From Pseudomonas tructae (GTDB taxonomy: Bacteria; Pseudomonadota; Gammaproteobacteria; Pseudomonadales; Pseudomonadaceae): a stretch of 64,000 bases of DNA. The notes beneath the pieces were generated by a model, which ran no database searches, had not been told where the DNA came from, and saw only the letters and a program-made list of their open reading frames with translations. The stretch covers positions 1 to 64,000 of the forward strand of contig NZ_CP035952.1 of the NCBI RefSeq assembly GCF_004214895.1, read 5' to 3'. Position 1 is the first letter of the stretch; each line of letters starts with the position of its first letter. Positions 36,582 through 46,036 of this stretch are shown one piece after another. The translations under genes were made by a program, and so were the position numbers.

Positions 36582-37559
36582 ATGACCCTGCATGCACCCC
36601 TGCGCCTGTTCGCCGCCCTGACCCTGGCTGGCACCAGCTGGTTTGCCCAGGCGGCCGACCTGACCGTGGCCTACCAGACCACCGTGGACCCGGCGAAAGT
36701 CGCCCAGGTCGACGGCACCTACGAGAAAACCAGCAAGGCCGCCATTGATTGGCGCAAGTTCGACAGCGGCGCCGACGTGATCACCGCAGTCGCATCTGGC
36801 GATGTGCAGATCGGCTACCTCGGCTCCAGCCCATTGGCCGCTGCCGCAACCCGCAAGCTGCCGGTGGAAACCTTCCTGATCGCCACCCAGATCGGCGCCG
36901 CCGAAGCCCTGGTTGCCCGCGAGGGTGCCGGTATCAACTCGCCGCAGGACCTGATTGGCAAGAAGATCGCCGTGCCGTTTGTCTCGACCGGTCACTACAG
37001 CCTGCTGGCCGCGCTCAAGCAGTGGAACATCGACCCGGCCAAAGTGCAGATTCTCAACCTGGCGCCACCGGCAATCATCGCCGCCTGGAAGCGCGGTGAT
37101 ATCGACGCCACCTACGTCTGGGACCCGGCCCTGGGCGTGGCCAAGGAAAACGGCAAGGTGCTGATCACCTCGGGTGAACTGGCCGAAAAAGGCGCACCGA
37201 CCTTCGACGCCTGGATCGTGCGCAAGGACTTCGCCGAAAAGCACCCGGAGATCGTCAAGGCGTTCGCCAAGGTCACCCTGGATGCCTACGCCGACTATCG
37301 CAAAGACCCGCAGGCGTGGCTGGCGAACAAGAGCAACGTCGACAAACTGGTGAAACTCTCCGGGGCCAAGGCCGCTGATATTCCTGGCCTGCTGCAGGGC
37401 AACGTGTTCCCGCTGGCCGCCGACCAGGTTGCCGCGCTGGGCACCCCGACCACTCAGGCGATCACCGACACGGCCACCTTCCTCAAAGAGCAAGGCAAGG
37501 TTGAAGCGGTGCTGCCGGACTATGCGCCCTACGTCAGCGCCAAGTTCATCACCAACTGA
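36582..37559 (+). CDS. tauA: Taurine-binding periplasmic protein TauA
   Basis: Solute-binding protein of 325 residues for taurine uptake. The signal peptide of about 24 residues ends WFAQA, and the mature start is ADLTVAYQTTVDPAKVAQ. The ATG at 36582 follows AAGGAG (36570-36575) at good spacing; a TTG six bases upstream is rejected because the ribosome binding site abuts it. First gene of tauABCD. Confidence 0.95.
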   Translation: MTLHAPLRLFAALTLAGTSWFAQAADLTVAYQTTVDPAKVAQVDGTYEKTSKAAIDWRKFDSGADVITAVASGDVQIGYLGSSPLAAAATRKLPVETFLIATQIGAAEALVAREGAGINSPQDLIGKKIAVPFVSTGHYSLLAALKQWNIDPAKVQILNLAPPAIIAAWKRGDIDATYVWDPALGVAKENGKVLITSGELAEKGAPTFDAWIVRKDFAEKHPEIVKAFAKVTLDAYADYRKDPQAWLANKSNVDKLVKLSGAKAADIPGLLQGNVFPLAADQVAALGTPTTQAITDTATFLKEQGKVEAVLPDYAPYVSAKFITN

Positions 37560-37574
37560 AACGCGGAGCAGACC

Positions 37575-38369
37575 ATGGCATTGCTTGAACTGGAGCGCAT
37601 CAGCGCACAGTACCCCGGCGCGGCCGAGCCGGTGCTGGCCGATATCAACCTGAGCCTGGGCCCGCAGCAGTTGCTGGTGGCCCTCGGCCCTTCGGGCAGC
37701 GGCAAGACCTCGTTGCTCAACCTGATTGCCGGTTTCGTCGCCCCCAGCAATGGCCGTATCACCCTCGACGGCGTCCCGGTGCAAGGCCCGGGCGCCGAGC
37801 GCGGGGTGGTGTTCCAGGATGACGCCCTGCTGCCCTGGCAGGATGTACTGGCCAACGTCGCCTTTGGCCTGGAACTGGCCGGCGTGCCGCGCGCCACGCG
37901 GGAAAGCAAGGCCCGCGAGATGCTCGCCCTGGTCGACCTGGCGGACTTTGGCAGCCGGCGGATCTGGCAGTTGTCCGGTGGCCAGAAACAGCGCGTGGGC
38001 CTGGCCCGGGCCCTGGCTGCCGACCCGCGGGTGCTGCTGATGGACGAGCCGTTCGGCGCCCTGGATGCCTTTACCCGCGAACAGATGCAGGAGTTGCTGC
38101 TGCAGGTCTGGCAGCGCACCGCCAAGCCGGTGTTCCTGATTACCCACGATATTGAAGAAGCAGTGTTCCTCGCCACCGAACTGGTGTTGCTGGCCCCCAA
38201 CCCCGGGCAGATCGTCGAACGCCTGCCACTGGATTTCGGCCAGCGCTACAGCGCCGGCGAGTCGGCCCGCTCGATCAAGTCCGACCCGCGCTTTATCGAA
38301 ACCCGCGAACACGTGCTGGCCCGGGTGTTCTCCCAACGCAGTGCCGCGACGCGGCAGGAGTCCGCATGA
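37575..38369 (+). CDS. tauB: Taurine ABC transporter ATP-binding protein TauB
   Basis: ATPase subunit of the taurine importer, 264 residues. Walker [10 protein letters not shown] is at 38-46; the signature is [15 protein letters not shown]; Walker B is [13 protein letters not shown]; the switch histidine is in [11 protein letters not shown]. It begins 15 bases after tauA and overlaps tauC by four bases. Confidence 0.95.
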   Translation: MALLELERISAQYPGAAEPVLADINLSLGPQQLLVALGPSGSGKTSLLNLIAGFVAPSNGRITLDGVPVQGPGAERGVVFQDDALLPWQDVLANVAFGLELAGVPRATRESKAREMLALVDLADFGSRRIWQLSGGQKQRVGLARALAADPRVLLMDEPFGALDAFTREQMQELLLQVWQRTAKPVFLITHDIEEAVFLATELVLLAPNPGQIVERLPLDFGQRYSAGESARSIKSDPRFIETREHVLARVFSQRSAATRQESA

Positions 38370-39205
38370 GCAGCCTGGATCTACCGGTCGCGGCCAAACG
38401 CGCCGCCAGCCAAACCGCACCGAGCAAACCCCGGCGCAGCCTGAGCACCCGCTGGATCAGTGGCCTGACCCTGGCCACGCTGTTGCTGCTGTGGTGGGCG
38501 GTCACCGCCGCCGAATGGATCGAGCCGCTGTTCCTGCCCTCCCCCGATGCGGTACTGGGCAAGGCCTGGTTGCTGCTGACCCAGGGCTACATGGAATCAA
38601 CCCTGTGGCAGCACCTGGGCGCCAGCCTGCAACGTATCGGCCTGGCCCTGGGTGCGGCGATCGTCACGGCGATTCCGATCGGTATCGCCATCGGCCACAA
38701 CCGGGTTGCCCGCGGCATTCTCGACCCGCTGATCGAGTTCTACCGACCGATTCCGCCGTTGGCTTACCTGCCTTTGATCGTGATCTGGTGCGGCATCGGC
38801 GAGCTGTCGAAAGTGCTGCTGATTTATCTTGCGATCTTCGCCCCGATCGCCATTGCCACCGCCACCGGCGTGCGCACCGTCGACCCGACCAAGCTGCGCG
38901 CGGCGCAGTCGCTGGGTGCCACGCGCTGGCAACTGATTCGCCATGTGATCCTGCCCAGCGCCCTGCCCGAGATTCTTACCGGCGTGCGCATCGGCCTGGG
39001 TGTCGGCTGGTCGACCCTGGTGGCTGCCGAGCTGATTGCCGCCACCAGCGGCCTGGGCTTCATGGTCCAGTCGGCCGCGCAGTTCCTGGTAACCGACGTG
39101 GTGGTGCTGGGCATCCTGGTGATCGCGCTGATTGCCTTCGCCCTGGAGATGGGCCTGCGCGCCCTGCAACGCAAGCTGGTGCCCTGGCACGGCCAGAGCC
39201 ATTGA
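38366..39205 (+). CDS. tauC: Taurine ABC transporter permease TauC
   Basis: Inner-membrane permease of 279 residues with an N-terminal basic segment, about six transmembrane segments and the EAA-type docking loop ([26 protein letters not shown]). It pairs with TauB. It overlaps tauB by four bases and precedes tauD by 19 bases. Confidence 0.95.
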   Translation: MSSLDLPVAAKRAASQTAPSKPRRSLSTRWISGLTLATLLLLWWAVTAAEWIEPLFLPSPDAVLGKAWLLLTQGYMESTLWQHLGASLQRIGLALGAAIVTAIPIGIAIGHNRVARGILDPLIEFYRPIPPLAYLPLIVIWCGIGELSKVLLIYLAIFAPIAIATATGVRTVDPTKLRAAQSLGATRWQLIRHVILPSALPEILTGVRIGLGVGWSTLVAAELIAATSGLGFMVQSAAQFLVTDVVVLGILVIALIAFALEMGLRALQRKLVPWHGQSH

Positions 39206-39224
39206 AGACTTATCGAGAACAAGC

Positions 39225-40058
39225 ATGAGCCTGACCATTACCCCACTGAGCCCGGCGCTCGGCGCACAGATCAGCGGTATCGACCTCAGCCGTGACATCA
39301 CGCTGCAGCAGCGCGACGCCATCGAACAGGCGCTGCTCAAGCACCAGGTGCTGTTCTTTCGCGACCAGCCGATCAACCCGCAGCAACAAGCCGAATTTGC
39401 CGCGCGCTTTGGCGACCTGCATATCCACCCGATCTACCCCAATGTGCCGGAAACCCCACAGGTACTGGTGCTCGACACCGCCGTCACCGACGTACGCGAC
39501 AACGCCATCTGGCACACCGACGTAACCTTCCTGCCGACTCCGGCGCTGGGCGCGGTGCTCAGTGCCAAGCAACTTCCGGCCTATGGCGGCGACACCTTGT
39601 GGGCCAGTGGCATCGCCGCCTATGAGGCGCTGTCGGCCCCACTGCAGCAGCTGCTGGCCGGCCTCACTGCCACCCATGACTTCACCAAGTCATTTCCGCT
39701 GGAGCGCTTCGGCACCACCCCAGAGGATCTGGCGCGCTGGGAAGCGGCACGGCGCAGCAACCCACCGCTGTCACACCCGGTGATCCGTACCCATCCGGTG
39801 AGCGGACGCAAGGCGCTGTTCGTCAACGACGGCTTCACCACCCGCATCAATGAACTGAGCGAGGCCGAAAGCGAGGCAATCCTCAAACTGCTGTTCGCCC
39901 ACGCGACCCGCCCGGAGTTCACCATTCGCTGGCGCTGGCAGGAAAACGACGTGGCTTTCTGGGACAACCGCGTGACCCAGCACTACGCAGTGGATGACTA
40001 CCGCCCGGCGCGGCGGGTGATGCACCGGGCGACGATTCTGGGGGATGCGCCGTTTTAA
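39225..40058 (+). CDS. tauD: Taurine dioxygenase TauD
   Basis: Fe(II)/2-oxoglutarate-dependent oxygenase that hydroxylates taurine, giving sulfite and aminoacetaldehyde. The 277-residue product has the iron-binding facial triad H97-x-D99 (WHTDVTF) and H253 (TQHY), and the 2-oxoglutarate-binding R268 (MHRATI), a constant offset of two from E. coli TauD. Last gene of the tau operon. It is convergent with the BCCT gene, with a REP palindrome between them. Confidence 0.96.
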   Translation: MSLTITPLSPALGAQISGIDLSRDITLQQRDAIEQALLKHQVLFFRDQPINPQQQAEFAARFGDLHIHPIYPNVPETPQVLVLDTAVTDVRDNAIWHTDVTFLPTPALGAVLSAKQLPAYGGDTLWASGIAAYEALSAPLQQLLAGLTATHDFTKSFPLERFGTTPEDLARWEAARRSNPPLSHPVIRTHPVSGRKALFVNDGFTTRINELSEAESEAILKLLFAHATRPEFTIRWRWQENDVAFWDNRVTQHYAVDDYRPARRVMHRATILGDAPF

Positions 40059-40064
40059 AGATCC

Positions 40065-40115
40065 ATCGCGGGGCAAGTCCGCTCTCACAGAGTGGGAGCG
40101 GACTTGCCCCGCGAT
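40065..40115. repeat. REP palindrome between tauD and BCCT gene ends
   Basis: Inverted REP pair with matching substitutions in both arms (AAGTCCGCTCTCAC / GTGGGAGCGGACTT) so pairing is mostly retained, which suggests concerted or compensatory change. It lies between two convergent genes. Confidence 0.88.
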
Positions 40116-40119
40116 GCTG

Positions 40120-42120
40120 TTAACGCACCAGGTGCAAGAACTGCATATGCCGCTCGTACTGATCGAGGATGTCGTTGATGATCTGCTCCTTGCTGTAGCC
40201 AACCAGGTCGTAATCCTGGCTGCCTTCGCTCAGGTGCACCTCGGCGCGGTAGTAGCGGCGGTTCTTCAGCTCCTGGGTACCCAGGCCGCCCAGGGCAAAT
40301 GAGGGCGTGAAGTAGCCGCGCATTTGCACCTGGTAAATGAACGGCTGCTCTTCGCCGTGGCCGATCTTCAAGCTGACGTTGTCATGGCTCGGGTCTTCCT
40401 GGGTGATGACATGCAAGCCCTTCTCGCCAAACACTTCGGTCACCTCGGCAATCGCCGGGCGTACCACGTCGTCCATGAAGCGGTACACCTCATCACGGGA
40501 CGGGAAATGCACCGCCTGGCTCAAGCGCTGACGCCAGCCACCGCGGCCACGTCGCGAATTGGCGAACGGCGCCAGCGAATGCAGCTGGGCGATCTGCCGT
40601 TGCGATTCCAGGTAGAAGGCCTTGTGCAAGCCCCACATCATCAGCAGCAGAATCACCGAGAACGGCAGCGAAGTAAGCACCACCGCCGATTTGAGCGAAT
40701 CGATACTGCCGGCAAACAGCAAGCCTATGGTCACCAGCGCGGTCATCGCACCCCAAAACACCCGCAGCCAGTTCGGCCCGTCTTCATCGGCGTTGCCACC
40801 ACGTGCAGAGAGGGTCGAGAGCACCACGGTGCCGGAGTCGGCCGAGGTCACGAAGAACACAAAGCTGATGAACACCGTGACAGCGATGACCGCCTTGCTC
40901 CACGGGTAGGTTTCCAGCAAAAGGTAGAGGGTCATCGACGGGTTGTCGATAGCCGACTGCCCCAGGGCGGTCATGCCGTGATCGAGCACCTGGGACAAGG
41001 CGCTGTTGCCGAAGATCGACATCCACGCCAGGGTGAAACCCAGGGGGATCAACAGCACGCCGAAGACGAACTCGCGGATGGTCCGGCCACGGGAAATCCG
41101 CGCGATGAACAGGCCAACAAAGGGCGCCCAGGCAATCCACCAGGCCCAGTAGAACACGGTCCAGCCGCCCAGCCATTCATTGGCCTGGTTATAGGCGTAC
41201 ACGTCGAAGCTCTTGCGTGGCAAGGCGCCAAGATAATCACCCAGGTTCTGGATCAGGGTATTGAACAGGTGCTGGGTGGGCCCGGCGAACAGCACGAACA
41301 GCAGCAGCGCGCAGGCCAGGAACATGTTGATGTCGGACATCACCCGCACGCCCTTCTCGACCCCGGCGACCGCCACAGCGACCGCAGCGCCCATCATCAG
41401 GGTGATGAGGATCACCTGCACCCACTGGGTATGGGGCACGCCGAACAGGTAGTCCAGGCCTGAGTTTAGGTGCAACACGCCAAAGCCCATGTCGGCGCCC
41501 AGGCCGAACACCGTGGCAATGATGCCGAAGCCGTCGACGGCGTAACCGATCGGACCGTTGATGCGCTTGCCGATCAGTGGATACAACGCCGAGCGCAGGG
41601 CCAGCGGCAGGTTGTGCCGGTAGGCGAAGTAGGCCAGGGCCATGCCGACAAAGGCGAACACGCCCCAGCCATGCAAACCCCAGTGCAGGAACAACAGCTG
41701 CATCGCCTGGCGCCCGGCCTCGACCGTGCCGGCTTCGCCCTGCGGCGGCTGGAGCATGTGGGTCAGGGGTTCGGAGACGCAGAAGAAGAACAGGGTAATG
41801 CTGATACCGGCGGCGAACAGCATGCCGGCCCAGGACAGGTAGCTGAACTCGGGCTCGTCGTGGTCGGCACCGAGCTTGATCTTGCCGTAGCCAGACAAGG
41901 CGGTGACCACCACGAAGACCAGGTACAGCGTCATCGCCAGCATGTAGTACCAGCCTACTGTGTTGGCCGCCCAGTTCTGCGCCGCCAACAACCACTCGCC
42001 GGCCGCTTGCGGATTGCTGATGACCACCAGGCCGAATATCAGGATAAAGCTCGCCGCGAAGTAGAAAACCGGCGGGTTCATGCGGATCTTGCCGCTGGAT
42101 TCGGGGTTGGATGCACTCAT
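40120..42120 (-). CDS. BCCT-family (choline/betaine-type) transporter, BetT-like
   Basis: Large sodium- or proton-coupled transporter of 666 residues of the betaine/carnitine/choline family. About 12 hydrophobic segments are visible; the substrate-site tryptophan stretch is YWAWWIAWAPFVGLFIARIS. It has a long hydrophilic C-terminal extension (about 150 residues) like E. coli BetT, used there for osmotic control. Its location between tau and cysteine-synthesis genes raises the possibility of a sulfur-containing betaine-like substrate such as dimethylsulfoniopropionate, but choline is the default. A long palindrome lies upstream (42213-42240). The start at 42120 is taken as MSASNPES; longer frames run to 42195. 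Confidence 0.9.
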   Translation of the reverse strand: MSASNPESSGKIRMNPPVFYFAASFILIFGLVVISNPQAAGEWLLAAQNWAANTVGWYYMLAMTLYLVFVVVTALSGYGKIKLGADHDEPEFSYLSWAGMLFAAGISITLFFFCVSEPLTHMLQPPQGEAGTVEAGRQAMQLLFLHWGLHGWGVFAFVGMALAYFAYRHNLPLALRSALYPLIGKRINGPIGYAVDGFGIIATVFGLGADMGFGVLHLNSGLDYLFGVPHTQWVQVILITLMMGAAVAVAVAGVEKGVRVMSDINMFLACALLLFVLFAGPTQHLFNTLIQNLGDYLGALPRKSFDVYAYNQANEWLGGWTVFYWAWWIAWAPFVGLFIARISRGRTIREFVFGVLLIPLGFTLAWMSIFGNSALSQVLDHGMTALGQSAIDNPSMTLYLLLETYPWSKAVIAVTVFISFVFFVTSADSGTVVLSTLSARGGNADEDGPNWLRVFWGAMTALVTIGLLFAGSIDSLKSAVVLTSLPFSVILLLMMWGLHKAFYLESQRQIAQLHSLAPFANSRRGRGGWRQRLSQAVHFPSRDEVYRFMDDVVRPAIAEVTEVFGEKGLHVITQEDPSHDNVSLKIGHGEEQPFIYQVQMRGYFTPSFALGGLGTQELKNRRYYRAEVHLSEGSQDYDLVGYSKEQIINDILDQYERHMQFLHLVR

Positions 42121-42212
42121 TGAACGCGCACCCCGCCTGCGGGGGAGAAGCTTGGATTGAACGGGTTCAGCAAAGGGTTTCCTCCTGTTGAACACCGGCA
42201 GCGGACCAGCGT

Positions 42213-42240
42213 TTTAACTTGAACAAGCGTTCAAGTTAAA
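42213..42240. promoter_or_regulatory. Perfect 12-bp-arm palindrome upstream of the BCCT gene (candidate operator)
   Basis: TTTAACTTGAAC (42213-42224) and GTTCAAGTTAAA (42229-42240) are perfect inverted arms with the 4-base spacer AAGC. It lies 93 bases upstream of the BCCT start in the direction of its transcription. The inner TTGAAC-N4-GTTCAA resembles TetR-family operator geometry. No T-tract follows in either direction, so a terminator is less likely. Confidence 0.65.
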
Positions 42241-42265
42241 CATGGATGGAACCATTGCGCGACCC

Positions 42266-42314
42266 ATCGCGGGGCAAGCCCGCTCCCACAGTGGGAGCGG
42301 GCTTGCCCCGCGAT
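42266..42314. repeat. REP palindrome between epsC end and BCCT promoter
   Basis: Two near-perfect inverted arms of about 24 bases (ATCGCGGGGCAAGCCCGCTC and its complement) with almost no loop. It sits 12 bases beyond the 3' end of epsC. Confidence 0.9.
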
Positions 42315-42326
42315 AGCCTTCAGAAT

Positions 42327-43259
42327 CTACTTCTGGGTACCATCATCGTGCTGCAGATTGGCCTGCGTCAGGTTGCTGCCCGGGGCCACACTGCGGGTCA
42401 GCCAGACGTTGCCACCGATGGTCGAACCCTTGCCGATGGTGATTCGTCCCAGAATAGTCGCGCCGGCATAAATCACCACGTCGTCCTCGACAATCGGGTG
42501 GCGTGGATGGCCCTTCTGCAACTGCCCGTCCTCGTCTGCCGGGAAGCGCTTGGCGCCCAGGGTGACCGCCTGGTAGATACGCACCCGCTCGCCGATGATC
42601 GCGGTTTCGCCAATCACCACACCGGTGCCGTGGTCGATGAAGAAACTCGGGCCGATCTGCGCGCCCGGGTGAATATCGATGCCGGTGGCCGAATGCGCCA
42701 GTTCCGAGCTGATCCGCGCCAGCAACGGCAGGCCGGCGCGGTACAGGTGATGGGCAAGGCGGTGGTGAATGACCGCAAGGATGCCTGGATAGCACAACAA
42801 CACTTCATCGACGCTGCGCGCCGCCGGGTCGCCATGGAAAGCGGCCAGCACATCGGTATCGAGGATGCTGCGCAGGCCCGGTAGGGCGGCGGCAAAGTCC
42901 TGGATTAGCCGCAATGCCTTGGCGTCGATTTCCGCCGTGGCCTGCTTGCCCTGGCGCGCCACGTAACGCAGTTCCAGACGCGCCTGGGCGAGCAAGGCAG
43001 TCAAGGCGGCATCGAGGGTGTGGCCCACGTAGAAGTCTTCGCTTTCTTCGCGCAAGTCGACCGGGCCCAGGCGCATGGGGAATAAGGCACCACACAGCTG
43101 CTCGAGAATGTGTCGCACCGCTTCGCGTGACGGCAGCTCACGGCCACCTTGCTCGCCGCTGCTGCGGCCATTGCTGGTGCGCCACTGATCGCGGGCGGCA
43201 CGCAGCTGGCCAACGATGGTTTGCAACTGCCACTGCCCTGATTGCGCGTTGTTGCTCAC
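42327..43259 (-). CDS. epsC: Serine O-acetyltransferase EpsC
   Basis: Catalyses acetyl-CoA plus serine to O-acetylserine, the acceptor for sulfide in cysteine synthesis. The 310-residue EpsC-type protein has an N-terminal helical region and a left-handed beta-helix of hexapeptide repeats (GIDIHPGAQIGPSFFIDHGT, GVVIGETAIIGERVRIYQAV). The start is GTG at 43259 (SNNAQSG), with GGAGAGG 6-12 bases upstream; the frame is open further without homology. It supplies the carbon side for sulfur released by the neighbouring ssu, tau and sfn genes. It is divergent from tcyJ. Confidence 0.94.
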   Translation of the reverse strand: MSNNAQSGQWQLQTIVGQLRAARDQWRTSNGRSSGEQGGRELPSREAVRHILEQLCGALFPMRLGPVDLREESEDFYVGHTLDAALTALLAQARLELRYVARQGKQATAEIDAKALRLIQDFAAALPGLRSILDTDVLAAFHGDPAARSVDEVLLCYPGILAVIHHRLAHHLYRAGLPLLARISSELAHSATGIDIHPGAQIGPSFFIDHGTGVVIGETAIIGERVRIYQAVTLGAKRFPADEDGQLQKGHPRHPIVEDDVVIYAGATILGRITIGKGSTIGGNVWLTRSVAPGSNLTQANLQHDDGTQK

Positions 43260-43596
43260 GGTTACCTCTCCTGCTGCAGCGGCGGTCGGTGGGTGAATGT
43301 GCCGCCGCAATTGCCAATCACTTTACGGCAATTTCCTACGACGGAAAAAATAACGCTTTATTCCAGAAAGCAATAAGGGCGGCATAAGCTGGGGAGTTGC
43401 CCGCCTGCCCCGGTCTGCCTATAGTCGAACTTTGCACAGAGCAATGGGGCACCGGCACGCTTCGCCTACCCTGCGGCCTGGGCCAGGTCATTGAAAAATT
43501 TGAAAATAGTATAAGAAAATGAATTTATATTATTTTTAAGACTAAAAGCATCACCCTATAGTCAGCGCCACACTCACAACAACATTGGGGCTACAC
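43260..43596. promoter_or_regulatory. Divergent intergenic region, epsC / tcyJLN
   Basis: 337 bases without a gene. It holds TTATTCC (43358-43364), 99 bases upstream of epsC, and an AT-rich stretch (43490-43550) just upstream of tcyJ. The 9-mer CCTATAGTC occurs twice (43418-43426 and 43555-43563), both on the tcyJ strand. No ORF or structured RNA was recognised. Confidence 0.5.
43397..43425 (+). promoter_or_regulatory. Candidate sigma-70 promoter toward tcyJ
   Basis: TTGCCC (43397-43402) and TATAGT (43420-43425) are separated by exactly 17 bases and point to tcyJ, which starts 172 bases further. A second TATAGT copy at 43557-43562 could be the -10 of an activated proximal promoter. Proposed from motif match only. 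Confidence 0.4.
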
Positions 43597-44397
43597 ATGA
43601 AGATTTCCGCGTTCGGTAAACAGGCAGTCGCCGCCGGTCTGGGCCTGCTGCTTGGCGCCAGCCTGCTCGGTCAGGCAGTGGCGGGTGAGCAACTGCAGCA
43701 GATCAAGGACAAGGGCGTGATCAACATCGGCCTTGAAGGCACCTATCCACCGTTCAGCTTCGTCGATGCCGACGGCAAGCTCACCGGCTTCGAGGTAGAG
43801 CTCTCCGAAGCCCTGGCCAAGGAGCTGGGGGTCAAGGTCAAGCTGCAACCGACCAAGTGGGACGGCATCCTCGCCGCCCTGGAATCCAAGCGCCTGGACG
43901 CGGTGGTCAATCAGGTAACCATCTCCGAAGAGCGCAAGAAGAAGTACGACTTCTCCGAGCCCTACACCGTTTCCGGCATCCAGGCGCTGGTGCTGACCAA
44001 GAAAGCCACCGACCTGAACATCCAGTCCGCTGCCGACCTGGGTGGCAAGAAAGTCGGCGTGGGCCTGGGCACCAACTACGAACAGTGGGTCAAGGCCAAT
44101 GTGCCGACTGCTGACGTGCGCACTTACGAAGACGATCCAACCAAGTTCCAGGACCTGCGTGTCGGCCGTATCGACGCCATCCTGATCGACCGTCTGGCTG
44201 CCCTGGAATACGCCCAGAAGGCCAAGGACACCACCGCCGCCGGTAACGCATTCTCGCGTCAGGAATCCGGTATCGCCCTGCGCAAAGGCGAGCCTGAACT
44301 GCTGCAAGCCCTGAACACCGCCATCGACAAGCTGCGCGCCGACGGCACGCTGAAAAAGCTTTCGGAAAAATACTTCAACGCTGACGTCACTCAATAA
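43597..44397 (+). CDS. tcyJ: Cystine-binding periplasmic protein TcyJ (FliY-like)
   Basis: Periplasmic amino-acid-binding protein of 266 residues for cystine and related compounds. A signal peptide of about 31 residues ends QAVAG; the mature protein contains GVINIGLEGTYPPFSFVDADGKLTGFEVEL, the SBP family 3 signature. The ATG at 43597 is used; a TTG at 43585 is an in-frame alternative. Operon with the permease and ATPase, sharing one base with the next start. Confidence 0.93.
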   Translation: MKISAFGKQAVAAGLGLLLGASLLGQAVAGEQLQQIKDKGVINIGLEGTYPPFSFVDADGKLTGFEVELSEALAKELGVKVKLQPTKWDGILAALESKRLDAVVNQVTISEERKKKYDFSEPYTVSGIQALVLTKKATDLNIQSAADLGGKKVGVGLGTNYEQWVKANVPTADVRTYEDDPTKFQDLRVGRIDAILIDRLAALEYAQKAKDTTAAGNAFSRQESGIALRKGEPELLQALNTAIDKLRADGTLKKLSEKYFNADVTQ

Positions 44398-45062
44398 TGG
44401 AAGAAGCTTTTCAGCTTGCACTGCAGTCCGCGCCCTTTCTGCTCAAGGGCGCGTACTACACGGTAATCCTCAGCCTCGGCGGGATGTTCTTCGGCCTGCT
44501 ACTGGGCTTTGCCCTGGCGCTGATGCGCCTGTCATCGCTCAGGCTGCTGAGCTGGACGGCGCGGGTCTACGTGTCGTTCTTTCGCGGCACGCCCTTGCTG
44601 GTACAGCTGTTCGTGATCTACTACGGACTGCCACAGCTGGGCATCGAACTGGACCCGCTGCCAGCGGCGCTGATCGGCTTCTCGCTGAACATGGCCGCCT
44701 ATGCCTGTGAAATCCTCCGCGCCGCCATCAGCTCGATCGATCGTGGCCAGTGGGAGGCCGCTGCCAGTATCGGCATGACCCGTGGCCAGGCCATGCGCCG
44801 GGCGATCCTGCCGCAAGCGGCGCGCACCGCCTTGCCGCCCCTGGGCAACAGCTTCATTTCGCTGGTCAAGGACACCGCCCTGGCCGCCACTATCCAGGTG
44901 CCGGAACTGTTCCGCCAGGCGCAGCTGATTACCGCGCGCACCTTCGAAATCTTCACCATGTACCTTGCCGCCGCACTGATCTACTGGGTGCTGGCCAGCG
45001 TTCTTGCACACCTGCAGAACCGCCTGGAAGCGCGGGTCAACCGGCACGACCAGGAGTCCTGA
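44397..45062 (+). CDS. tcyL: Cystine ABC transporter permease TcyL
   Basis: Inner-membrane permease of 221 residues of the polar amino-acid HisMQ family, with about five transmembrane segments and the docking loop AASIGMTRGQAMRRAILPQAARTALPPLGN. Its first base is the last base of the tcyJ stop codon. It works with TcyJ and TcyN. Confidence 0.93.
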   Translation: MEEAFQLALQSAPFLLKGAYYTVILSLGGMFFGLLLGFALALMRLSSLRLLSWTARVYVSFFRGTPLLVQLFVIYYGLPQLGIELDPLPAALIGFSLNMAAYACEILRAAISSIDRGQWEAAASIGMTRGQAMRRAILPQAARTALPPLGNSFISLVKDTALAATIQVPELFRQAQLITARTFEIFTMYLAAALIYWVLASVLAHLQNRLEARVNRHDQES

Positions 45063-45065
45063 GGC

Positions 45066-45827
45066 ATGATCGAGGTACTACGACTGAGCAAGCAGTTCAA
45101 CGGCCAGACCGTGCTCGACGACATCAGCCTCAAGGTCGAGGCTGGCGAGGTAATCGCCATCATCGGCCCCAGCGGCTCCGGCAAGACCACCTTCCTGCGC
45201 TGCCTGAACCTGCTGGAAACCCCCAGCAGCGGGCGCATCAAGGTCGGTAACGTTGAGATCGATGCCAACCGCCCGCTCAGCCAGCAAAGCGGGTTGATCC
45301 GCCGCTTGCGCCAGGAGGTTGGTTTTGTCTTCCAGAACTTCAACCTGTTCCCCCATCGCACGGCATTGGAGAACGTCATCGAAGGCCCGCTGGTGGTCAA
45401 GAAGACCCCGCGCGAGCAGGCCGAGGCCCTGGGCATGAAGCTGCTGGCCAAGGTCGGCCTGGCGGGCAAGGAGGCCTCCTACCCGCGCAAGCTGTCCGGC
45501 GGTCAGCAACAGCGGGTGGCGATCGCCCGGGCACTGGCCATGGAGCCGGAGGTCATCCTCTTCGATGAACCGACCTCGGCGCTCGACCCCGAACTGGTCG
45601 GCGAAGTACTGGCAACCATCCGCAGCCTGGCCGAAGAAAAACGCACCATGATCATCGTCACCCACGAGATGAGTTTTGCCCGGGATGTCGCCAACCGGGT
45701 GATCTTCTTCGACAAGGGGGTGATCGTCGAACAGGGTGAAGCCAAAGCGCTGTTTGCCCAGCCCAAGGAAGAGCGCACCCGGCAGTTCCTCGGCAAATTC
45801 CTCGGTACGCAGAACACCGGCTACTGA
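45066..45827 (+). CDS. tcyN: Cystine ABC transporter ATP-binding protein TcyN
   Basis: ATPase of 253 residues. Walker [10 protein letters not shown] is at 34-42; the Q-loop is in [13 protein letters not shown]; the signature is [15 protein letters not shown]; Walker B is [15 protein letters not shown]; the switch histidine is in [10 protein letters not shown]. It starts three bases after tcyL and is the last gene of the operon. Confidence 0.95.
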   Translation: MIEVLRLSKQFNGQTVLDDISLKVEAGEVIAIIGPSGSGKTTFLRCLNLLETPSSGRIKVGNVEIDANRPLSQQSGLIRRLRQEVGFVFQNFNLFPHRTALENVIEGPLVVKKTPREQAEALGMKLLAKVGLAGKEASYPRKLSGGQQQRVAIARALAMEPEVILFDEPTSALDPELVGEVLATIRSLAEEKRTMIIVTHEMSFARDVANRVIFFDKGVIVEQGEAKALFAQPKEERTRQFLGKFLGTQNTGY

Positions 45828-45859
45828 GTTTTCCCGCGCCTTTTTCCCCCTCCCACCTG

Positions 45860-45884
45860 ACGCCTGCCCTACCCCGGCAGGCGT
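45860..45884 (+). terminator. Hairpin downstream of tcyN
   Basis: ACGCCTGCC (45860-45868) and GGCAGGCGT (45876-45884) form a 9-bp stem with a 7-base loop, 33 bases past the tcyN stop. The following TCGTCC is a poor T-tract, so it is a moderate terminator candidate. Confidence 0.55.
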
Positions 45885-45900
45885 TCGTCCAGCGACCGCC

Positions 45901-46036
45901 AAGTACTTCTATATTTATTCCTAAAAGTTAGTTTATTTAATTTTTATACACTATTAGGGTATATGCACCGGACCACCGGACCAGCGCAATTTTGTCGCCG
46001 CACCCCGCGTCGACGTTTTCAATTCGTGAGGTAGGT
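45901..46036 (+). promoter_or_regulatory. AT-rich promoter region of the SfnB-like operon
   Basis: The region 45905-45965 is strongly AT-rich against a GC-rich genome. It contains TTATTCC (45915-45921), extended as ATTCCTAAA (45917-45925), shared with the porin/tauA region, and TATACACTATTAGGGTATA, an imperfect palindrome that may hold the -10. Activation by CysB or the sigma-54 regulator SfnR is possible; no good -24/-12 pair was found. Confidence 0.45.

Noticed and set aside
36528..38420. 630-codon open frame antisense to tauA-tauB
   Set aside because: It spans two well-supported genes on the other strand and lacks recognisable motifs.
42213..42240. Palindrome upstream of the BCCT gene considered as a terminator of epsC
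   Set aside because: No T-tract on the minus strand after the stem, the stem is AT-rich, and it is 87 bases beyond the epsC stop with a REP between.
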